NCBI RefSeq assembly: GCF_001625195.1
Contig: NC_054389.1
Location: forward strand, 9,854,520-9,918,519
Direction: 5' to 3'
Origin: Drechmeria coniospora
Taxonomy: Eukaryota; Ascomycota; Sordariomycetes; Hypocreales; Ophiocordycipitaceae
DNA length: 64,000 bases
Below the pieces are notes generated by a model that made no database searches, was not told the DNA's origin, and saw nothing but the letters and a program-made list of their open reading frames with translations. Position numbers and translations under genes: made by a program. Below, in pieces: positions 12,479 to 24,283 of the stretch; position 1 is the first letter of the stretch; each line of letters opens with the position of its first letter.

Positions 12479-15319
12479 GCCTCCGGCAGGACACGAGCTG
12501 CTCGGCTGCAACCTTGAACGAGACGAGACGGCTGCGGGCTGGTTGCTCACACCGGCGGACGCTAACACGACATCCGCGCACCTGGGTACGACGAGTCCAG
12601 AGTGCATGTACGAGCAGCATGATGCGCCCTTCACCTGCCTGCACCTGCATCGAAGCACGCAACATGTGTGGACGCACTTCCCTCTCGAACCCCACCAAGC
12701 CTCGCCCGCCCGTTGGCAGCTTGGCAGAGTCGCACACCATTTCAGCCTGCCCTCGTCGTCCTTTCGATCCGCCCTCATCAGCCCACGCATCAAAGGCGTT
12801 GCGGAGTGCCACGGGGCTGCATCCGGCCCACGCCCAATGAGCAGCCCCTTCTGCCACTGAAGGAGCCGGACTAGCCTGCGTGACTTGCATGGCAGACCGC
12901 GCCGCTTGATCTCCGAGCGACGTACGGAGAACGGGTGCGATTCTGCTCAGGGCCGAAGCACATGCACTCGCAGGTACAGATACAATCTCTCCTCGAGCTC
13001 GCGGCGTCACCCTCTTCTCATGCCGCCGCCGAAGCCCATGAGGATTCCTCGGCGGACAGGGCGCAAAGCCGAAACGCGACCCTTGTATTCTGGAAGTCCA
13101 CGACCAATGGATCAACGTGCTCCGTGCAGATCCAGGGCAACGTCGGCGGACGGTGGGTTGTGTACGGTGTGCGCATGCTGCCTGCTGCTTTCGTCGCCCC
13201 CCATATCCCTCTCCTTTCTCACGCTTGTCCATGGCCATGGCCCCCGATGCATGACTGCTGCTCCCACATGCGCTCGGCACAGTCCATGGCTGGCGTGGCA
13301 GGGAAGCTCGTTGCACAATAACGTTGCCTCTCCTTCACCTCAATTCCCGCGCGCGCCCCTTTCGCCGCTCTTCCTTTGGTACACACTTCCCCGAGCGCTC
13401 GTCTTCGAAGTGTTGCATGTACTGGTACATTCTCGAACCCTGCCATGATGAGACGCCCCGAGGCATGGTGCCACATCTCTCGACGGTCCCTGCTGCCATA
13501 TTACTCGCATCCACCCATGAACTTCTCCCACCCCGATACCTTTGCCTCTGTTCGGGTATGGCTCTCGGCTGTATCCATGGGTCCATTGTGACCCGACATG
13601 CTTGAATCCTGGTTGCTGACCCCAGCCCTCCCACCCCCCCTTTCCACGAATGCCAGCAACACTATCCGCACGCGTGCATTCGTAGGCGTGTGCCTACCTG
13701 CGTTTGCATGTAGTCGGATGGAATACGGTACATACTGATGCACAACTCATGCTGGACGTCGCGCCCCTCCGCTTCCATCTTGCCCTCCCCATTGGTCCTG
13801 CACCAAGGCGTCCCGGAGGCGGTCATGCGCTGGAGGCTCGGAGCGACCAGTTCGACGCCAGTCATGGAATCGAGAACCAATGAGCAGGTTGCGGACGAGT
13901 ACAAGATGGTTTTTTTGCTGCGGAGCCGCGATTCCTCGTTCAAGGATCCTGTCAACTCATCCGTGGCCCCTCGCCTGCTGGACTGCTTGGCTGGCCGACT
14001 TCGTTGGCTTCATGAGCCAGCGAACCAGAGTTGGAGTGGATGTACCCCCCGCCGGTTTCCTCGACTGTGGCGCCGTCTTTTCTCCTCTGGAGTCCTGTCG
14101 AACCATTGTCGCCGAGCGAGCTTGTACACACGTACACTACCAAGGCTCATGATCAGCAACGTTATTCGCTTATGCATTGACGGCGATTCAGGCGTATGCG
14201 GCATGACTGAACGATCTCATGTACCCGTTCGCATACAAGAAACCTCTTGAGACGACCACGACGAGGTATTCGCTCCGTTGGCTCGAAACGCCGTGTTTGA
14301 CCCAGTCGGCTCCAAAGCTTGACTCCCGAACGTACTGGCCGTCCCTGTGCCTCTGCAAACCGCACGACCAGGAAGAGTCTTCATCACTGCTCGTCGCCCG
14401 GCATATGCTCAGGAGCCGGCCTTGACGAGTCTAGAAGTCTTAAAAGGGTACACCGGCCATTCACAAACACCCTCCATCACAGGCATCCGCTCCCCCCACA
14501 GGCCAGCCTCTCCAACGATATCCGCTGCTGGGTACAGGGAGGGGTAGCTGCGGTCTCGTCGACGGTCCCTGACTCGACCGTTTCTGCGTCGCGTCCAGAG
14601 TTCTTCATCTACATCCACCTTCCGCACGCTTCCTATCCTGGAATGTAACTGGGTCGGAAGCAAGCATCTGGTCCTCCTTCGTGGTGCCCATGTTGTCAAT
14701 CGCAACGGAGATTCACTATCGCGGGGCCCTTCAAAGCCTTTCGAGCATCATTTAGATATCATATCCCCGCAATATTGGACAGACTATTGTTGATTTCAGT
14801 CTACCCTCCATCACCGCCAACTTCGCTGTCGGGACGTCAGGATCTGCCGGTATTTCAAGGACCTTGCGACACCATCGAGCGAGACAGCTTGAACCGCTCT
14901 CTTCTACTTCTTGGGTCTTGCCGTCCGGGAATCAAGCATAGTTCAGTTGCTGCTACTCTCACGACGAGCATCCTTCGTCCAAGTTGTTCGGTGCGACCGT
15001 GGCCGTCGAACCCTCCTCTCAACCCAAGAGGGCTCCGGTTCGTTATCACGTCAAGACTCTCATTATATCAAGCCACGGCTGGCAGCTGTCTGGAAATCGT
15101 ATGATATACCTCGTTTCAATCACAAGCCGGCGTTCTTGGAATACGCAAACCCCACGACCCCGTCAACGATTTCGTGACCGCCGATTCGCCACGTAGTCCA
15201 GCAGCAACATATCCGGTTGAAACTCACCAATGACCATCACTCGCATTTGTTCCACTAATACTAACTATTGGCCCCTTCACAACTACGGTTTGTCTGCTCG
15301 CAGACCACAGTGTTCACTT

Positions 15320-17326
15320 ATGTCAGACCGATACGACCTTCCACACCCGGTTCAGCCAGACTGGCAAGGTCAGTACTCGTATCTTCCGCAGCATGAGACG
15401 GGCATTTTTTCAAAGACCTTCGGAGACAATCGCGGATGTACAAAGAACAACTCTCGAAGGACGTATATAGCCGGCCAAGGAGGGCAATCTTGGGTGGAGG
15501 ATCGGGCAAAGACGGAGCAAACCTGTCGCGAGCCGCGCGGCACTGACGATCAACCAATACTGAAGAAGGAAAGAAGTCACGCGCCAGAAGAACCTCAACA
15601 CTCCTGCGCGGAGGAGAAACCCGCGATCGTAGATCGTGGAGACAGCCTCATCCCCGCCGACCCCTTTTCAAAACAGTCCGCATCAAACCACTTCCGCACC
15701 GTCTTATCAAGGGAAGAAGCCTCGGGTACGAGATCAACACAAAACGGAGCGGACACGAAAGAGGGAAGCATGGGAGAGGACGGAGATTTCGATGGGGAGG
15801 ATGACGAGGTAGCGGAAGGTGATGGCGATGTTCCTGGACGGCCTCTGACCATGGCAGAACGACTGGCTGCGCGACGCAAGATGAAGAGATTTAGGTGGCT
15901 ACACTGCCCTGGACATTTGCTCTTGAAACTAGTTCGCTGACAGCATCCAGGCTCACGCACCAGCAGACAAGATTTCTTATGAGCGAGTTCGCGAAGCAGC
16001 CCCACCCCGATGCCGCTCATAGGGAGCGCCTATCGAGAGAAATTCCTGGTCTGAGCCCTCGACAGGTACAGGTCTGGTTCCAGAACAGGTGTGTCGCCGC
16101 GGTGAAGATGCAACTGCTGGCATGCTGACCCTCGGCTCGCAGGCGCGCCAAAATCAAAAGGCTCACTGCTGACGATCGAGACCGAATGATGAGAATGAGA
16201 ACGGTCCCGGACGACTTTGACAACGTCCAGGCCCTTCACTCCCCGTACGGCGCGGTCCAAACGATCGTTTGCCCTGCAGCATCTGGGGAAAGCATGAACT
16301 CGTCGTATGGGAATGACGTGCCGAGACCGCTGATGATTGACGTTCGGCGAGAAGAGGATGCCTACCTCTCCCCAACAGGACTGACCCCGTCCTTTGGTGG
16401 AATCGAACTTGGCCAATCTACTGGAATGGAAAGCTCGGGCATGCTTTCGCCGCTGTCGTCCGCTTCCCACGATAGATACGTTGCTCAATCGCGAACTGTG
16501 CATGCTCACGCCGGCCATCAGGGCAGCTTAGAGAGTATTGCGAATGCCGGTCGTGCTGGATTTCGACAGAGACAGCAGCCGATGCACTTGCGAGAATCCA
16601 TTTCAAGATCCAGGACTGACTCGATACAATCTCCGCTACGCACAAGCTTGTCGTGGAAGCCAGACTCGCTCGAGTACCCGATGTATCAAGGAGAAAACAA
16701 CGCAAGCCCTTCGATGAGTGAGCGTCACCAAACCAGTTTCCAGACGAAGCAGCTAGTCACGACAATGGGCAGTGCGGTCGGGGGATGTGAGTCGCAGAAC
16801 TACTCAAGTACGGTTGTGGTGCTCACGTCTCGAGGATTGATTTGCTGATGAATGCATTTCAGGTGGTAGCAATCAACCAGTCGTCTCGGGACTGGGTTAC
16901 ATTCAAATAGAGCAGCCGTCTCAGGGCCGGTCGCGCGCGAGGGCTTCGTCAGCCTCGCTCCCATTAAACATTGATTTTGGATTTCGAGGCACTTATAGGC
17001 CAGCTGGCTCAGGTCTAACGCCGAGCCCCCCTTCAGGCGAGAGCCGCACGCAAGGAGCAGCGCTGTTGTCGAAGCAGGATGACACCTCGGGCTATTCAGT
17101 TGGCCACCCGCCAACTCCCCTTTCGGCGCCTCTGAGTCAAACATCTTTGCGAACGTTCAACAGCAGCCGACTTGGTCCGACGGATTTTTCGGCTCCCCAG
17201 ATGAGCGCCCCGATCACGGCGCCTAGTGACTTTGGGCGAGTTTTGACCGGAGGTATGACGAACCAGCCGTCCTCGGCCACAAAGCGGTACTTTGGTGATG
17301 GCCCGATGGGATACAGTCCGGGGTAG
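15320..17326 (+). CDS. Homeodomain transcription factor
   Basis: Nuclear DNA-binding regulator. Exons 15320-15894, 15951-16088, 16143-16786 and 16863-17326 give 606 residues. The homeodomain spans about residues 183-245: ARRKMKRFRLTHQQTRFL, the helix-2 part DAAHRERLSREIPGLSPRQ and the recognition helix QVWFQNRRAKIKR. It is split by two introns (15895-15950 and 16089-16142), the second cutting the WFQNRR codons. An acidic Gly/Glu/Asp stretch precedes it; the Ser/Pro-rich C-terminus carries VPDDFDNVQALHSPYGAV and ends FGDGPMGYSPG. The wording after the homeodomain recalls the Htf1/Hox2-type fungal regulators of conidiation, but I am not sure of that assignment. Start: ATG at 15320 gives MSDRYDLPHPVQPDWQGQY; an in-frame ATG at 15230 would add 30 residues. 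The gene sits after 7.2 kb of gene-poor DNA, as developmental regulators often do. Confidence 0.88.
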
Positions 17327-18254
17327 TGATCTTTTGTTCGCTTTCTGATGACGCCCTTGATCCATCAGACACTGGCAGCGTGACATGAGCCTGCAAGGGT
17401 TACATATCTATTTTTGTCAGTATGGTGTTCTTTGCAGGTGTAACAGCGCAAGATTTTGACCGATGCGGTCATACTGTTACTGTTACACTGCAGCGTTTTG
17501 CCAAGACCTAGATGAGTTTTGTTTCTCGCATCCTGCCACGCCCTCTTCTCAACAATTGGTTTGATGACATGGCAGAGTCATGGTGCCGGAGTATTTACAA
17601 CAGAAAGCCCCGACTAGGACATCATTTCTGGGAGCTGGCCAGTCGCAGGGTTGCATCTGATGACTGGTCGGGTTGGAGATAAGTACAAGCATGGAGAGCC
17701 AAATGTACCTAATTATTTCGCCGACAGGTGTTTTCGTCGTCCGGTTGGGCGGCAACCCTGCCGAATGACTGCAGAGCATTCCAACATCGTCTGCGTACAC
17801 CAATATGGAGATTGAGAGAACGCAGCAAGTCCTCCTATTTGTGGTGTCAAGCTTGGTATAATGGCCTCCTCAGTACACGGTTTCGGTCACGCCAGTTCGG
17901 ATGTTACCTACTGGTCCAGCTGAAAGGAGGCATTCGAAATGTATTAAGCTCACGACGCATACCTTTCGTCCCTGTTCCATATGTATTTGTGATGGCATGC
18001 CATTTTCTTTCTGGCACTCGCCGAGCCTGTTGGGTTGTGACCCCGATGGCGAGGTGGGCCGTGATGTTTGGACTATGACGATGATAAGCGAGGGGCTACC
18101 AAAATACAGCACAAAGGAAGAGCGGATAGCAAACTCATGATGCGGTTATTCATGACTGTAGTACAAGTTTGATGAACAAGGGCGTAGTACAAGTATCCGT
18201 GTCAAATGGTGCCAGCTATGCTTGCTGGGCGTGCATAGTCCATCCAACATCCGT
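17327..18254. other. Intergenic between convergent genes
   Basis: 928 bases between the stops of the homeodomain and short-chain dehydrogenase genes. It should hold both 3' untranslated regions. Small frames on both strands resemble nothing known, and no repeat was seen. Confidence 0.55.
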
Positions 18255-19080
18255 CTACCAATCAAATCGCTCTCCCCTTCTCTGCAAGAATAGGCCGACC
18301 TCTCCATCCCTTTTCCCGTTGATGATCTCCAAAAGGCCGTCGGCACTCGTCTGGGAGTCCTCCGCGCCCTCTTCCTTCCTCCGCTCGCGATCACCCTCGC
18401 CGGTCAAGTTGGTGACGACGTAACCAGGGCAGTAGGCCCAGACCTTGGCTCCCCAGGGGCGGTAGTTGGCGTACATGCAGGCCGAAGCCATGTTGAGGGC
18501 CGCCTTGGACATGCGGTAGGCCTCGGCGGGAATGGCGTAGTACGGGGTGCTATCGTCGAGGCGCAGGCTGATGGAGCCGAGGCCGGAGGATACGTTGACG
18601 ACGCGGGCGTCGGCGGATTTCCGGAGCAGCGGCACCAGCGACTCGGTGAGGATGAGGGGCCCGGCGGTGTTGGTGTTGATGGTGTCGAAAATCTCGGAAC
18701 GGCGGTCCTTCGGATTGGACAGGTAGATTCCTGCGTTGTTGATGAGGACATCGAGGACACCAAAGTCGGCCGTGAGCTTTTCGGCAGCCGCCTTGATAGA
18801 ATTGTCGTCGGTCACGTCGAGCTGGATGAGGCTGATGCTGCCGGCTGGCTTCCGGGCCTGCAGCTCCTCGAGGGCTTTGGTTCCCTTGTCCAGACTGCGG
18901 CAGGCCATGACGACATGATTATCCGGTGAAGCATCTGCTATCGTGTAGGTGGCATCGTAGCCGATGCCCGAGTTGGCACCTACAAGGCACCCGTCAGAAT
19001 TTGCCGCTCGTCAGGGAGAAAGGCAGAAAGGGTGAAAGGGAATACGAACCGGTGATGAGGATGATTTTCTTGCCCGCCAT
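18255..19080 (-). CDS. Short-chain dehydrogenase/reductase (carbonyl reductase-like)
   Basis: NAD(P)-dependent oxidoreductase of the classical SDR family. Exons (minus strand) 19080-19050 and 18979-18255, intron 69 nt, give 251 residues. The first exon ends inside the Gly-rich cofactor motif, rebuilt as ITGANSGIG (residues 9-17). Also present are the NNAG motif (about 91-94), catalytic Ser in VNVSSGLGS (about 141) and the YxxxK pair in AYRMSKAALN (Tyr165, Lys169). MACRS after the second strand fits the carbonyl reductase/menthone reductase subgroup, which prefers NADPH. No signal peptide or membrane segment, so probably cytosolic. The substrate is unknown and no pathway genes flank it. It is divergent from MED19 across 2.5 kb. 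Confidence 0.92.
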
Positions 19081-21554
19081 GATATTGTAGGACAGCACAC
19101 TTTTGGCGAAGATTGTGCGATTTATATAGTTGTACAGAGTGATTCGCAAGTGAACCGTACGATGAAGAAAGCACGGGAAGATAGAGATGGCCAGTATTTC
19201 CAACCGCCAAGCAGCCGCAATTTATATCCACCGGCCAGCTCCTCCATGGTTCCTGACGGCTGGTTCAACGGTGGCGGACTTGGCAGGTCGGACATGTTGA
19301 TGAACGCGGCGGAGCCCAGCGATTTCAAAGCATGTCTCGTCTTAACTCCGTTTCGCTGCCTATGCCGCTCTCCAAGAGACAGGGGAAACGCGAGAGTGGG
19401 CAGTCGATGTGGGATCGGGCACATGGTGCATCAGTCCATCAACGACGGAGTTGACCTGACAATTGACCAAGTGTGGCGTTCGGACTTAGCCATCGTCCAT
19501 GTTAATGCCGGACCGTGGTGCGGAACTCAAGATGTTAGTCCGCATTGTGGCTTTTGACTCTGCTAGTGGTTCGAGGGTTGATTCCAAATCATGATTCGAA
19601 ATCGTCAATTCAAGTCATGCTCCCGTATGGTCCACTGGAGGTTTGCATACGCAAAGCCTGGAGGCAATTGATGTGAGAAAGGCAGAGGATGACGAAATGG
19701 ATGATGATGCAAGCAGACGTAGGATGTGTCGATATTTGATGGCATCGCAGATGGTGTTGAGACAGACATGTGATGCAAAGGCTTCCTTAATTGAGCATGC
19801 GCTGCAACGTTGCAGGTATCAATTATAGTTGGACGGTACCTGAAGAGTATGCACACTTGTGCCTGTGCAGTACTGTATTTTTACCTTTCAGCGCCTTGTA
19901 CCACTGCGGGCACGCTACAAGTGCACGCCTACGAAGGCAGTCCTAGGTGCCAAGTATTTCTTCCACCGGCTTACCAAAACAACAGCACGTCATGGATTAC
20001 CACCAAAAAGAAAAAAAGTCCGTCGGTGCGAAAGTCCGCTGCCAATTTTCCTCTTCATCATCATTGCCCCTGTCTATTTGGCCAATTACTTCTACAGTAC
20101 TGCAGGTGCCTCGTCTATCATGCCAATGCAAAGGCAATGAACGGCAACATGCTGTCGCAGGTCATTACTGGCACCGTCGCGCAGACCCTCCGCGGTGCTC
20201 AAGGCGACGAAACTATCCTGGAGCTGCATGGCTGCGCTGAACGCATTTGCGAACGGAATTATCATGGTGTGCAGCTGGGGAGAGCCACCATCGTTGCTGC
20301 GCTCGTGGAGAATTTCCATGCATCAGCCGAAGCCAATTGCCGGAATCTTGCGCAATCGGGCATGGACAGCTGCAGAAGAGCTGCAGACGCAGGCCAGCCA
20401 GCCGGCTACGAGTGTAATCGGGAATCTGGCGAGACTTGATCAGTCTAAGCTCCAACGCCGCTTTGTCAATCAGCACGAGGGGTCATGTGTCAATCAGTTG
20501 TGCCGATGTGTCCTCCTGCAACCGAGTGGTTGACGATCCATGCGAGATGGTCATCGACGCTCCAAGGTGGTAGGTTTACCAGAGATAGGTATCATCATGT
20601 TGGAAGCCGTCACCGGACGCCGGTTCAACTCACGCACACACGTACGTACCTGGCAAGAAATGCGCAACGACGACGGCGCTCACGTCGCGCATCCATCGTC
20701 ATCACACCCAAGTTCATGCGTTTGCAGCGGCCGCGAGGGTCGCAGGTAGGATATGGGAGCTGGGTGATGCGCAGATGCACTGCCTCGTCCCTCGCTTCCC
20801 TCGTGTTGGAACATTCATCATGTCATGGCATAATGTTACTTGCATCAGGTCATCACCGCATCATGGGTGCCGCACGTGGGGCCCTCGTGATGATGGTTTT
20901 AGGCAAGGTTATGGGCGTTTGTTCTTGACCGTCGATCAGGACGTCAGCAGCAACGGGGGGGGTTGATCGGAATCAGGCATCGCTGGCGAGTATATCGGAT
21001 TTGTCGGTCTCGATTATTTTGTATGGTGAAGGAAAAGGAGCGGGAAAAAAAGCGAGGGTCGCAGATAAATAAGGTTTGTGGTTTTAGTTCGGTCACGTGA
21101 CACTGATCCCATCTCGTCATCCATTCACCCTCCGCAAGTACATTACCCTTCCCTCCAGACGAGACTAGACGACCACAACGTAACGACTACATCACTCCGC
21201 TCTACCCTTGACGCTCGACGGTCGAACGCTCAGCCATCAACTGCCTGCTCACCTCGCATCGCCTGCTCTCGCTTTGCCTCACCTCTGCGTTCTCCGACTT
21301 CGTCTCCTCGATCGAATCATCCGCAATCGCCTGACAAGGCCAGCAGCCACGGATTGCGTACGCTCGTTCGAAGCCGGTAGCGAAGCGAAGCCCACAACAG
21401 CAGCACCCACGGCAGGCGGCCTGGCAGCTGGCACCACCCGCTGCATCGTGCAACGCCCTGCCATCTGTCGCCTGCCCTCTGGCGTCGGCCCTCTGACGTC
21501 TGGTCTCCGACGGCCCGAAGGACGGGAACTCGAGAGGCACCCGAGGCTCCCAAC
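19081..21554. other. Intergenic between divergent genes
   Basis: 2.5 kb between the starts of the short-chain dehydrogenase and MED19. No protein gene is supported. The last 450 bases before 21555 are CT-rich and probably the MED19 promoter and leader. A poly-G run lies near 20956. Confidence 0.5.
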
Positions 21555-22801
21555 ATGTCTTTCCATCCTCAGACGCCCCAGAGCCCTTGCCACCCCTCGG
21601 CCGCGACGGCCGCGACATCGGATTTCATGTCCACGATGAGCCTCTCCGCAGGCTCTGCGGCCGTGCCCGCCGCCACTCTACCCACCCCAGCCCACAGCGT
21701 CAACGGCGGCTCGCTGGTCGACACGCACATGACGGACGACTCTCCACACAAGCGAAAGCGATCTCTGGACGACGTCGGCGATACCGGCCATCAGAAGAAG
21801 GTGCAAATCGACGCCAAGCTCGGCATCGACGACCTTCACCTCGACGTCGGCGAGAAATACCTGCTCTGCCGCACTGGTATGTCTGCTTCCTCCCCCTCCC
21901 CGTCCTCTTCCCCTTTGTCGTCCCCATTCTCTCCTCGCGCCGTCCAGCGCTCTCCCCCGTTCGCCTTTCAGACGGCGCCGAGAGCATTGTTTGCTGACGC
22001 CGCGCCTCGCCAGCCCACCCAGAGTGTCTCCCCAGAACAACCGCGGACCTGTACGATATCTTTGGCCTCAACGACCTTGCCGCAGAAGTGGCCCGAGAGA
22101 AGCCGAACGGAGAGAAGAACGCGCTCCGCAAAACGTACAAGGGCCATATCAAGCGGCTGGGCGTGGCCGGCCACTTCGACGTTGTGAAGAAGAAAGACGG
22201 CGATTTGTCCGACTTCATGGCCATGATCCAAATGCCCGACCTGGAATGGGGCGTTCATCAGGTTAGAGGTCGAGATATTTCCGACGGCCTCTCCGAGGCC
22301 ACCCGATCGGTGCTAGGTCGGGCGATGTCCATGACCAAGGGTCCAATCCCGAAAGCCGTCTGGGACGCTTCGGTCCTCGGCGACCTCGCTTCTGGAAACG
22401 GAGATGCGTCAAAACCCGTCTCCGCGAGGCCGAGCGCGCCTAACACGCCGAGCGCGAACACACCCTCGGCCTCGACGCCCAACCCGATGGGCCGTCCGAA
22501 GTCGCTTCTTCCGCCGGGCCATGACCCCCTGCGGCCTAAAAGGAACATCAAGAAGCGATCCTACGGCGACAGCAGCTACGAGGGCTACGGAGAGGGCTTT
22601 CCCGACGATGACGCCGGCGCCGATACCGGCTATTCAACCGGGGAAGGCGAAGGCGGCGCTAAACGGCGGAAGAAGGTGAGCGATTCCGCGTCGCCGCCGT
22701 CGCCCGGGGTGCTCTCTAACACGGACCAGAACCATGAAAGCACATCTCCCTATCCAGCCATACGCCAGCAAAGCTATGGTCCCGGCATGATCGGTGCATG
22801 A
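21555..22801 (+). CDS. MED19: Mediator complex subunit 19 (Rox3)
   Basis: Subunit of the Mediator head, linking activators to RNA polymerase II. Exon 1 is 21555-21876 ([49 protein letters not shown]). After a 137-nt intron the second exon starts at 22014 with [20 protein letters not shown], then [20 protein letters not shown] and [13 protein letters not shown], the conserved Med19 core, then the basic [18 protein letters not shown] segment and a C-terminus [12 protein letters not shown] typical of fungal Med19. Bases 22676-22729 form a 54-nt stretch with GTGAGC donor, CTCTAAC branch point and CAG acceptor that keeps the frame: spliced the protein has 351 residues, unspliced 369. I favour splicing. 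A CAG acceptor at 21969-21971 is an alternative for intron 1 but gives no family match. Confidence 0.93.
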
Positions 22802-23027
22802 CTTTTCTTGCCCAACTTTTCCAGAGCAAAGCATCTCGAGGGTCGGGGGATAAACAGAAACTTGAAAGCACACCTCTGCGTCCAGCCATATGCCAGCAAA
22901 GCCAACCACACGCCAACAAAGCCAGCCATACGCCAGCAACGCCATGCTTCAGGCATGATCGGTGCCCAACTTTTCGAAAGGAACAAGAGCGGAGCAAAGC
23001 ATCTCGAGGTCAGGGGATAAACAAGCC
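22736..23027. repeat. Tandem duplication of the MED19 3' end
   Basis: Copy A (22736-22861) covers the last 22 MED19 codons and about 60 bases of 3' flank. Copy B (22864-23027) repeats the same order of words: GAAAGCACA.CT, CCAGCCATA.GCCAGCAA, GGCATGATCGGTGC, CCCAACTTTTC, GAGCAAAGCATCTCGAGG and GGGGATAAACA. Copy B has an inner triplication of a 20-bp unit (CCAGCCATAYGCCAGCAAAG) at about 22897-22960 and no open MED19 frame to the end, so it is a non-coding relic. Confidence 0.85.
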
Positions 23028-24283
23028 TTGCGGCTACGTGACGGAGACTTGCGCAGTGACGTGACGATTCAGTGTAAGTAGCGATACTACTAGAAATTGA
23101 ATCTACACGTTTGTCACCCCCACTGCACATGTTCCATCACTCTCGTACTGTAATTGCTCTCGCGTACTGTGCTTTGGTTCAGCCTGGAGCCATGTGACGG
23201 CAGTGAAATAGGCATTCCAAAGTATGTCTGCCCAGTACGCAATAGGTGTTGGGTCAGCCAACACCAAAGTAGGCGATGGTGGTTAGAGCGCTAATACTTT
23301 TTTTTAAATTGTATGCGCCTGATCCCCTCGGTTGCAATTGACACACCCACAGTGTAACGTCGCAGCCTTGCAACCCATAACAGTAGGCGAATGCTTCTTG
23401 GGCGTGCTGCACGCTGAATTGAGTTGTGAACTACATTAGCAATCTGCCGAATTAGGCCATGACACGCCGAAACCAACAACCCGCTGAATAAGCGTGCTTG
23501 AATACTACTAGCGTCGCACGAAATCATACCAAGTCGGTCTATGAACAAAGAGAACAACAAAGACGTCTACAACGTACTTTAAGCCTACGGTCCACAGATC
23601 AAGCCATTATCCTGCATATTCAGCCAACACCAATGTAGCACAAGTGCGCCGATATTGCAAATTTGTATCCGCCTGATCTCCTCTGTTACAACTATACTGC
23701 TACAATGCTATAACGCAGTCAACGCCCGTCATTATCGTGCCTGCTTCGTATGGATCCTATCGATTTCCGGCAGCACCCTCCAATGGGGGCATGTTCGGCA
23801 TCTCATTCTCTCGTCAACGCTTCTGCTCGGCAAGTCCGTGCAGGTAGGTAGGTTTGTATGCATGTGCTATATATTTATCGGTACATACGAAACCTATACG
23901 TGACGCAGTTGGAGGACACCAATCTTCCCGGATATATATGATGGCAGGATGCCGATTCCATGGCGAGGTTCCTCTTGTCGCTTTTCAGCCTGGGTGAGCC
24001 AATCAGCCAATGACCCTACCTGCAGAGAGTGGTGAGATGGCTTTCAAAGGACAAGGAGGAGTCGAGAGTGAGCCCGTGATTGGGCGGGAATGGCGAGACT
24101 GCCCTGCTGCGCAAAGAAAACAGATTGAGTAGAGATGTGAGCATTCGTATCGCGTAATTCATCTGGTCGGTCTGTGGGGTATTTCTCCAACGGCTCGGCT
24201 GAACAAATTTTCGCTCGCGTCTCCCTCATCCCATGCTGCCGTTAGGCTGGGCGGGACACATTCGATCGGGGGCCAGGCGCTTT
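22802..24283. other. Intergenic between MED19 and the Zn2Cys6 gene
   Basis: About 1.5 kb between convergent genes. It holds the duplicated MED19 tail (to 23027), then an AT-richer stretch (about 23050-23900) with two diverged copies of one repeat and a T8 run, and finally the probable 3' region of the transcription factor gene. No protein gene is supported. Confidence 0.6.
23255..23695. repeat. Pair of diverged direct repeats
   Basis: Copy 1 at 23255-23343 and copy 2 at 23621-23695 share CAGCCAACACCAAWGTAG at the left and AAATTGTATNCGCCTGAT followed by YCTCKGTTRCAA at the right. Copy 1 has an additional poly-T tract. Several differences are C/T or G/A changes, as old repeat-induced point mutation would leave, but the sample is small. 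Confidence 0.6.

Larger units (their letters stand above)
8157..15319. other. 7.2-kb gene-poor region upstream of the homeodomain gene
   Basis: No gene is supported. Open frames of up to about 300 codons exist on both strands (for example minus 12411-13316) but start at non-ATG codons, are rich in Arg/Ser/Pro/Ala with no recognisable domain, and look like chance frames in GC-rich DNA. Visible content: an ATGG microsatellite near 9614, a CCTG-rich stretch near 12433, and scattered TACTTAC words. The part from about 14400 is pyrimidine-rich and may be promoter and leader of the gene at 15320. A long leader with uORFs is possible but cannot be shown. Confidence 0.5.

Noticed and set aside
12411..13316. 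Minus-strand 301-codon open frame
   Set aside because: It begins at a GTG codon, is Arg/Ser/Ala-rich without any domain, and overlaps equally long frames in other phases; it looks like chance in GC-rich DNA.
19566..19595. tRNA-like B-box word GGTTCGAGGGTTGATTCC
   Set aside because: No matching A-box at proper distance and no cloverleaf could be drawn; no tRNA gene was found in the window.
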